Shown: positions 57,998 to 64,000 of the stretch, one piece after another
How the letters are laid out: each line of letters begins with the position of its first letter
How positions within the stretch are numbered: the first letter of the stretch is position 1
Assembly (NCBI GenBank): GCA_027579435.1
Contig: JANBPK010000708.1
Coordinates: 1-64,000 of the forward strand
DNA from: Candolleomyces eurysporus
Lineage: Eukaryota > Basidiomycota > Agaricomycetes > Agaricales > Psathyrellaceae
Length of the DNA: 64,000 nt
Reading direction: 5' to 3'
The notes under the pieces: model-generated
The model's database searches: none
The model's input: the letters and a program-made list of their open reading frames with translations, nothing else
What the model was told of the DNA's origin: nothing
Program-made: the position numbers and the translations under genes

Positions 57998-59212
57998 TCA
58001 ATTCATCTGTCGGACGAGCTTGTTGATGTTCGACTCCCGGTCACCAAAGTCACCACCCTGGACGAAGTGCTTGAACTTGCGTGTCCTCCAGCCACCGGTG
58101 GGGTTGGAGAGCTTGAAGGGCCACAGGAAGTTGGACGCCTTTGCCAATCGTTAAATTTACATATACGCGATACCAGCCATAGGATACTCACCTGCTTGAA
58201 GTTGGGGCCGGCGGTGATGATCTCGTGGACCAGATCCTCAACGCAGAGGATGTCGTACTTGCCGAGGTTCTCCTCAATGACTTGGTTGTTGGTGAGGGGG
58301 ATGCGCTGCTTGCTGACCTTGCCGTATCCGCGCTTGTAGATCAATTCACGAACAGTCTTGAGGTTGGGCTCGCTACAGAAAGTGTCATTGACAGGTGGTC
58401 CCGAAAATAGCCACCAACCCACTTACCCGTAGGTGATGTAGGGCTCAACGAGTCGGAGCATTTGCTGGGTAGCCCTGGTAGCCTTGACGAAGACACCGTT
58501 GTTGATTTGGAGGAGGCGGAGGAGCTGCAAGATTTTTCGGGGTTTGGGTGCGATTTCGTTGATACTAAAATGATATAAGGACATAGAGACTTGTCCCAAA
58601 GAGCATGACAGACGCACCCGCGAATTCGAATGACAAAGTAGACCTTGGGGTCGGCGGGGACGTAGAAGTCGCCGGATGACCGTGCAGCACGCTTCAATCG
58701 GATCTCATCCTTCTCCTTGTTGAGATACTCCTTCACATAGGCCTCCGCGCGCTTGAAGATGACCTTTCGCTTGGCCTTAGCAGCCTAACATAGGTGTTAG
58801 ATAAGAGTTCCACAGAATATTTCAATAATCNGGGGGGAAAAAAGAAAGTAAAAAGTGAAGAGTCAGTCCCGAAAGATGGTATATTTGAAAGGCAGCATCG
58901 ATGAACTAGCCACTCAATCGAAAAGATCGTATGCATCATTCAAACGAAATCGCCCAGATACTCACTTTGCGGGCAGCTGAAGCTGCAGCAAGACGCTCCT
59001 CCCGAGCCTTTTCGTTTTGCTTGCGTTTCTTGAGGAGAGTCTCCGGGACCTCGATCGCCTAACCAAATATTCCAACATGAGATACAAGTCCATCCAAAAT
59101 TTCGTTCTTTCGACTGACCGAAGCACTCGGGACGCTGTAAAGAGGGAGATCGTCTTTCAGTCACTGTCAACATGCCAAATAACCGTCGAACATACGTAGT
59201 GGAAGGGGCCAT
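57998..59212 (-). CDS. RPL7: 60S ribosomal protein uL30 (RPL7)
   Basis: Large-subunit ribosomal protein. The start is resolved by two mini-exons: ATG at 59212 gives 17 nt, then 16 nt after an intron, joining to [20 protein letters not shown], then [20 protein letters not shown]. Later exons: [160 protein letters not shown] and [13 protein letters not shown] at 57998. Complete uL30, with seven introns. The third intron (58785-58965, 181 nt) is about three times the usual size and contains the snoRNA annotated below. The N at 58831 is in that intron. Confidence 0.97.
58860..58943 (-). ncRNA. Box C/D snoRNA in an RPL7 intron, predicted 25S rRNA methylation guide (snR39b-like)
   Basis: On the transcript strand the long intron holds a C box ATGATGC (58933-58939; six of seven positions of RUGAUGA) and, about 70 nt on, a perfect D box CTGA (58863-58866). 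Directly upstream of box D, with one base between, is ACCATCTTTCGGG (58868-58880). It is exactly complementary to CCCGAAAGATGGT, a 13-nt stretch I know from eukaryotic 25S/28S rRNA (...GACCCGAAAGATGGTGAAC...). By the D+5 rule the methylated base would be the G of that stretch, yeast Gm805, the site I recall for snR39b; Am807 beside it is served by snR39/snR59, which reside in yeast RPL7 introns. Internal C'/D' boxes and a terminal stem are weak. Confidence 0.65.
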
Positions 59213-59935
59213 TGCGAATCTTGACGACGAGCTCGATTTTGGTGAACACAACCCTGCCGACAGGGAGCCTGTGGCTGCAAAACTATACAGTCTTACAAAT
59301 CAATTCTCACAGCTGCCATTTGGGGCCGAATCTGATGCCATCGGCAACACCCGCGTTTCCTTAGCGCCCGCCTAGAATAGAGCTCCCTTGTAACCGTCAC
59401 TCTTGTGGAGCCACCTCTCGCAGCCTATCGCTCAGCGGACTGCTATGAGACCTTTCCTCACTCCACGCGCTGCGAGCTCGACCCAAGGCAAAGCTCCCAC
59501 GTTCATCCCTCCCTAGACGCAAGCTTACGCAACTAGCAACAACATCGGACCCCGAACGGGTATTTCGGCGCACATCGCACATATGGCCTATTGAGTCGAT
59601 GCCAACTGTCAATTCTTCATGCCTTGGTTAACATACCAACAAGGCCTCTAGCGGAGTGGTTCTGGCTCCTCGAAGGCTTCCCTGATGTGTCTCTGCTGCT
59701 GCGCGTAACCATCACCTGGTGCAGGATGAGGAAATGAATGGCAACTGACCAAGTTGCAATTTCCGTTGAACACGATGGATGGGGTTTCATGAAACCTCGC
59801 AACATCAATACATAACACCACCAGACATCACGCCCCTGATCCTTCTCCATCACACGCATCATTTTATCTAAAGCACCTTGGGCAACGCGGGCGTATATTC
59901 ATGCCTCCTTCCTGACCTGCCCCTTCGCTCGCGCC
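59213..59935. other. Intergenic, divergent promoters of RPL7 and the membrane-protein gene
   Basis: About 720 bp. Open frames on both strands lack splice context and motifs. The right end (59881-59935) is the leader of the Cys-rich membrane protein. No tRNA or repeat is seen. Confidence 0.5.
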
Positions 59936-61397
59936 ATGTCGCGAAGGGCGTTGTGCGTGCTACTATCCCTCTCCCAGTTTCTCTCTTTTGTTCTCTCCCA
60001 GAACTGTCGACCTGGATACGAATGGGTGAGCGCTGGCATTCCTCTCAGGTATACCAAGTGCTCTGCTGAAGAAAGTTAGGCAAGCAATTCCCTGGGACAA
60101 ACCCCTTGCCAAGTGGCCTATAGGATTAAGGCTGGATGCTCTCTAAGTCAGTCATTCAATCAGAGATCCTAACTACATGCTAATTTGTATTCCTATATTC
60201 AGCGGTACCTGAAAACAATCCTCTGCAGCTACCCCCGACCCCACAGAACCAGAATTCCTGCACCTGCTCAGGGATCTACTACGCCCTGGTTTCCGCTTGC
60301 GCACATTGCGAACAAAGCCGTCCATACAGGTGAACCGTCTCAGGCACTCGCTATGCCGCTGGAGGACTGACATGCTATGGGTCACGGTATAAAGCTGGTC
60401 CGAGTGGACCGCCCAATGTACTCGAACCTTCCCAACTAGGTATGAGATGTCAATTTTGCTTCCTGAGCATCATCTCTGACAGTGAATTTTCAGCTACGGA
60501 GATATCCCCCTGGATCCACAGATCACGACTGCCATTCCCGGATGGGCCATTAGCGAAGTTAGCCGTATCGTCGTGAGTCCAAAGTCGTTGAATAAACACC
60601 GTTGTTTCTGTTGATTAACGTTGAGTAGGCGCAAGACAGATTCGATCCAGCGATTTCGACATCGTATCCAGCACCCACAACAGTCCCTACAGGTGAACCC
60701 CCCACCTCTCCCGGTCAGAGCACCGGAACGTCACCATCGCCATCACCAGACACTCCTTCAACCACACTAAATACCGACGTTACCAGAACCGACCCCCAGC
60801 AAACGTCGACATCGCCTACAGATCTCTTCACAGTCCTTGGTTCACCGACGAATGTGTCCCGCACTGTTGACAGTAGCAACTCTACACTATTCGAAAGCAG
60901 AACATCTCTTACAGGGGAACCAATATCAAGTCCAACAGACATAGCTGACGCTTCGAGTTCTGGCGCGGCCAAGAAACTAAATTTGGGTGCTATAATTGGC
61001 GGAGCTGTAGGAGGCTTCCTGTTGCTCCTACTGATCATCGCAGCCATGATCTTTTTCTTGAGGAGGCGTCGAAAGAACGCAAGGATGGCACCCTCTGCAG
61101 CGTACCTCAAAGAAATGGGTGAATCCCATTCAAGAGCAGTGANCCCCCCGTCCTTTCAGCCCTCACCCAATTCGATCTCTATCGCGCTCGAACACTCCTA
61201 GCAATAACAATATTTCGCTTGTCGCTGATCATGAATCGCAGGTGAGTCTTGTCATGAGTATAACCGTGGAGCAGCACCTCACTGCTTGACAGGATAAGCT
61301 GCTTGAGAGTTCAGAATCCCTGCGTACCAGCCAGTTTTCCAGACAGGGTCATGCACGGACTACCAGCCCCCTTATGGGGCAGCAACAATACCAGTAG
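59936..61397 (+). CDS. Cys-rich single-pass membrane protein of unknown function, paralogue 1
   Basis: A family I know only as hypothetical membrane proteins of mushroom-forming fungi. Exon 1 (ATG at 59936) is a signal peptide, MSRRALCVLLSLSQFLSFVLSQ in outline, followed by NCRPGYEW. Exon 2: ASNSLGQTPCQVAYRIKAGC. Exon 3: QNQNSCTCSGIYYALVSACA then HCEQSRPYR. Next: WSEWTAQCTRTFPT, then YGDIPLDPQITTAIPGWAIS. A Ser/Thr/Pro-rich stalk of about 110 residues precedes GAIIGGAVGGFLLLLLIIAA (transmembrane) and RRRRKNARMAPSAAY, a basic stop-transfer. The cytosolic tail is Ser-rich and short, ending TTSPLMGQQQYQ, TAG at 61395-61397. The N at 61143 is an extra base: dropping it gives AVTPRPFSPHPIRSLSRSNT. 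The ectodomain Cys pattern repeats in the gene at 63487. Confidence 0.8.
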
Positions 61398-61972
61398 AGA
61401 TACCCAATTAGTGTACCACGGTCGTTCATTTTCGGACATATTATTGTTATTTCTGGTCTGTGGTATCAAATCACTTCTTTATTGCAGTAGCATGTGGGGC
61501 GAAAAGATGGTTGAAATTTGTCGATACACCAGGTGACCGAACCAACCACCCATGCAGGGAGGACGGCCAAAGGGTGCAACAATCGATCTGAGGTACGTTC
61601 GATGAAGGACTGCAGTAGGAATACGCAGTCTAACATGTGGTATAGCAGTACCTGGGTAGTTGTTAAAAGATGAAGGACAACAAGGTGACGAATAGTTTTG
61701 AAAATAGTGAGTTTAGGGCCGGTCAGTACTAGGTGCGTGGAAAAGCTGACCGGTGCCCTTCTGGTTGGACGAAGCATTGCATCATAGGCTTATGCAGCAC
61801 AGTTGAGGTTGTCATCACAATTTGTATGAGAAATGGCCAATGGGCTCTTGCAAAAGCACGCGAATCTTGCTGCTCATGAGGCCACTTGTCCGGTCGATCT
61901 TCCGAACCACGGCTTTATCTAACTTGACCCTCGCCAGACCTGCGTTCCTCCATATTCTTCCCCACCAAGTAA
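61398..61972. other. Intergenic, aldo-keto reductase promoter and possible leader
   Basis: About 575 bp with no independent gene. From the in-frame ATGs at 61822 and 61876 an upstream extension of the reductase is possible; see that entry. Confidence 0.5.
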
Positions 61973-62966
61973 TGGCTCCCCCCAAGACGGTCACTCTCAA
62001 CGACGGGCACGTAGTTCCCTGGTTGGGCTTTGGCACGGGGACAGCATTGTATAAAGCAGACGCTGAAGAGCTCGTTCGCCTGGCCATCGAGACCGGTATA
62101 ACCCATCTCGACGGCGCCCAAGTCTACGAGAACGAAGAGTCTCTCGGTGCTGGTATCAAGGCATCTGGGAAACCCCGCTCTGAACTCTTCGTTACCACCA
62201 AGCTCAGGCCTGCCTCTGAGGGCCAGGTGATCAATGTCAAGGCATTGCTCAAAGAGTCTCTGACGAAGCTCGGGTTGGACTACGTCGATTTGTTCTTGAT
62301 CCATAGCCCCTCCCCCGCCAACAAGGAGGGAAAGCTCCAGGATCTCTGGAAGCAATTGGAGGAAGTGAAGGCTGAAGGACTAGCTAAATCCATTGGCGTA
62401 TCCAATTTCCGTGTCGAGGACCTCCAAACTGTGTTGGAAACCGCCAAAGTCATTCCCGCCGTCAACCAGGTAAGCATCCCGTGGTGCTCGATAATCAAGA
62501 CTCACCTCCCGTTCATCAGATCGAGTTGCACCCCTACGTGTGGAAAGCAGCCCAGCCCATCGTGGATTTAGGCAAGAAGCACGGAATTTTAACCGCTTCT
62601 TATGGAGGCCAAACCCCAGTTGCTCGTGTCCCTGGTGGTCCAATTGATCCAGTTCTTTCGACGGTCAGGGAGCGACTCGAGAAGACTCGAGGTGCACCTG
62701 TTTCGGCGGGTCAAGTGTTGAGCAAGTGGATACTCCAGAAGGGTGCCATCGTGATCACGTACGCGCGAGTTCTCGTTTCCTCATGCAGTAGTTTCCCTAA
62801 AGCTCACCGTTCCTTTCTCAGGACGACTTCGAAGCAGAGCCGAATTGAAGAATTCCTCGATACCGAGAAAGTTCCTGATCTTACGGAAGAGGAGATACAG
62901 TCCATTGATGAGGCTGGATCCAAGCTGCACAAGAGGATTTTTATGCGTGCTGTCTTTGGCGAGTAA
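61973..62966 (+). CDS. Aldo-keto reductase
   Basis: NADPH-dependent carbonyl reductase with a TIM-barrel fold. From ATG 61973: MAPPKTVTLNDGHVVPWLGF and GTGTALYKADAEELVRLAIE. The catalytic tetrad is readable: Asp and Tyr in THLDGAQVYENEESLGAGIK, Lys in ELFVTTKLRPAS and His in YVDLFLIHSPSPAN. GLAKSIGVSNFRVEDLQTVL and AVNQIELHPYVWKAA follow, with an intron at about 62470-62519. Then comes SAGQVLSKWILQKGAIVIT, and after a second intron TTSKQSRIEEFLDTEKVPDL, where the cofactor loop normally has P(T)S-K. It ends KRIFMRAVFGE (TAA at 62964-62966). In-frame ATGs at 61876 and 61822 would add a basic leader (MRPLVRSIFRTTALSNLTLA), perhaps a mitochondrial signal. The normal AKR start is 61973. Length is normal; substrate unknown. 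Confidence 0.93.
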
Positions 62967-63486
62967 AGAGTAGGATCGAATCAACAGAACAGTGTATTAT
63001 ATTTTCCAATTGACGGCCCTATTACCGACAATCACTTCTGATCCCAGCCCTTTTAACCCCGAATTTTAATTTTCATGTTTGGCGTTTCCGTGGCGGATAC
63101 GTTCTCATCGCGCGTCTCTGTCAACGGCGTTACATCGCAGGACAAGGTCCGCTTATTCTAACTGGATTGTTCCTGTACTGACTGCTTCCTAGATTTTGAC
63201 ATATTTCCTGCTCCGGGATGATTGTATCAGGAATTTGGCTGGCCAAATCTGCCATGTTGGCATTCGTGGGTCGGTTCTAAAGGCCACACCCGCAGACTTC
63301 CTGGAAAGAAGGTACCCAGACGGTCGACATCTGCGCCGAACTATCTCACTCCAAAGTCCCGCTGGCACGCAGTGAGAGGTTCATCCGGGTACTTTCCTCA
63401 CGCCTCGACATTTGGTCCGTCTTTAAATACAAGAATGTCGATCCAAGAGTACTCAACCTTCTTCGTCCCTTGTTTGGCCTGCCACC
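62967..63486. other. Intergenic, promoter of the right-edge membrane-protein gene
   Basis: About 520 bp. A TATA-like TTTAAATA at 63422-63429 lies about 60 bp upstream of the ATG at 63487. No exon or RNA gene recognised. Confidence 0.5.
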
Positions 63487-64000
63487 ATGTTCGCCGTCCT
63501 GTCCCTACTTGTTTCCACCTCTCTCTATCAGATTCCGATCACGCTTGCTCAGAAATCTGAAGCTGTGTGTCTTCCTTACTATCAATGGGTGAGTGATATT
63601 CGCTACAATCTTCCACCCCAATCGACTTATCCTGGTGAAAGACCACGAATTCTCAGGGCAGCACCCCCTGTGAAGTGGCGTCGGCCCTCATTGCACCATG
63701 CAATGCTGGAAGTGAGCATTCTCCCATTCCAGACGCGTGATTCGAGCTCATCTTCACGCGATTCCTCCAGCATTCGAAGTTTTACCACTGTCAGAAGGAC
63801 AGCACTATCAAGGACCGACTACGGTTGCCACCGCGAATTCATGCCTGTGCAACTCCGTCACATATTCTTTAATGACGGCTTGTGGCTTGTGTCAAGGACG
63901 AACTACTATGCGGTGCGTGCACATCCGTTTTCGCATCTACGGTACCCGCTGACTTTGTTTGCCAAATATACTGCAGATGGAGCGAATGGGCAACGAATTG
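63487..64000 (+). CDS. Cys-rich membrane protein, paralogue 2 (3' end outside window)
   Basis: Same family as the gene at 59936. Exon 1 (GCCACCATG, 63487) encodes a signal peptide, MFAVLSLLVSTSLYQIPITLA, then QKSEAVCLPYYQW. Exon 2 (from about 63658) gives GSTPCEVASALIAPCNAG. Exon 3 (from about 63773) gives FEVLPLSEGQHYQGPTTVAT and NSCLCNSVTYSLMTACGLCQ, then GRTTMR. Exon 4 (from about 63976) begins WSEWATN before the window ends. Intron positions after C-x-x-Y-x-W and before WSEW match paralogue 1. Shared features are CxxxYxW, TPCxVA, CxCxxxxYxLxxACxxC and WSEW. The stalk and transmembrane segment are expected beyond the edge but cannot be seen. Confidence 0.8.
   Translation, partial: MFAVLSLLVSTSLYQIPITLAQKSEAVCLPYYQWVSDIRYNLPPQSTYPGERPRILRAAPPVKWRRPSLHHAMLEVSILPFQTRDSSSSSRDSSSIRSFTTVRRTALSRTDYGCHREFMPVQLRHIFFNDGLWLVSRTNYYAVRAHPFSHLRYPLTLFAKYTADGANGQRI

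Noticed and set aside
59172..59375. Plus-strand 67-codon frame opposite the RPL7 5' end
   Set aside because: It overlaps the RPL7 first exon and intron on the other strand and shows no splice context or motifs.
1..64000. Biosynthetic gene cluster, defence system or mobile element
   Set aside because: Genes are conserved housekeeping functions from unrelated pathways. I found no transposase, reverse transcriptase, terminal repeats, polyketide or peptide synthetase, or CRISPR repeats.

Overview
This window is nuclear DNA from a filamentous basidiomycete, most likely a mushroom-forming Agaricomycete that degrades plant material. Every protein gene I could resolve is eukaryotic. Almost all are split by short introns of about 50-60 nt with GT..AG ends, and genes lie close together on both strands. 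The gene families fit that group: a GH6 cellobiohydrolase with an N-terminal CBM1, an indoleamine 2,3-dioxygenase, an HSPA12-like Hsp70 and Cys-rich single-pass membrane proteins. Starts, stops and motifs were read from the bases. Exon joins are manual, so spans are given from start codon to stop codon including introns. Many N characters are present. Several sit beside homopolymer runs and behave as one extra base.

Layout, left to right. 0-10 kb: class I/II aminotransferase (cut at the left edge, +), CWF19L1/Drn1-like splicing factor (-), secreted type-B carboxylesterase (+), Nudix hydrolase with a peroxisomal SKL terminus (-). 10-20 kb: UBLCP1-like proteasome phosphatase (-), COP9 signalosome subunit 8 (-), NECAP endocytic adaptor (+), GH6 cellobiohydrolase (+), NFS1 cysteine desulfurase (+). 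20-30 kb: SR splicing protein (+), tubulin cofactor E (-), 3-hydroxyisobutyryl-CoA hydrolase (+), intronless IDO (+), replication protein A large subunit (+). 30-46 kb: unknown tail-TM protein (+), tRNA-Ser(AGA), insulysin-type M16 protease (+), CKS1 (-) and meiotic helicase HFM1/MER3 (+) sharing one promoter. 46-57 kb: TIM54 (-), Hsp70-like (-), SNW1/Prp45 (-), a tandemly duplicated unknown coiled-coil gene (+), inositol polyphosphate 5-phosphatase (-), beta-carbonic anhydrase (-). 58-64 kb: ribosomal protein uL30/RPL7 with an intronic C/D snoRNA (-), two related membrane proteins (+) flanking an aldo-keto reductase (+).

Most of the window is conserved housekeeping sequence, and I see no biosynthetic cluster, transposon or CRISPR array. 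The most notable signals are: (1) a box C/D snoRNA inside the long RPL7 intron, with a 13-nt antisense element to 25S rRNA next to box D; (2) four ACGCGT (MCB-type) boxes within 68 bp between CKS1 and HFM1, plus another upstream of RPA1; (3) a 1.2-kb tandem duplication that copied an unknown gene together with the 3' end of its neighbour, leaving a stop-containing fragment.
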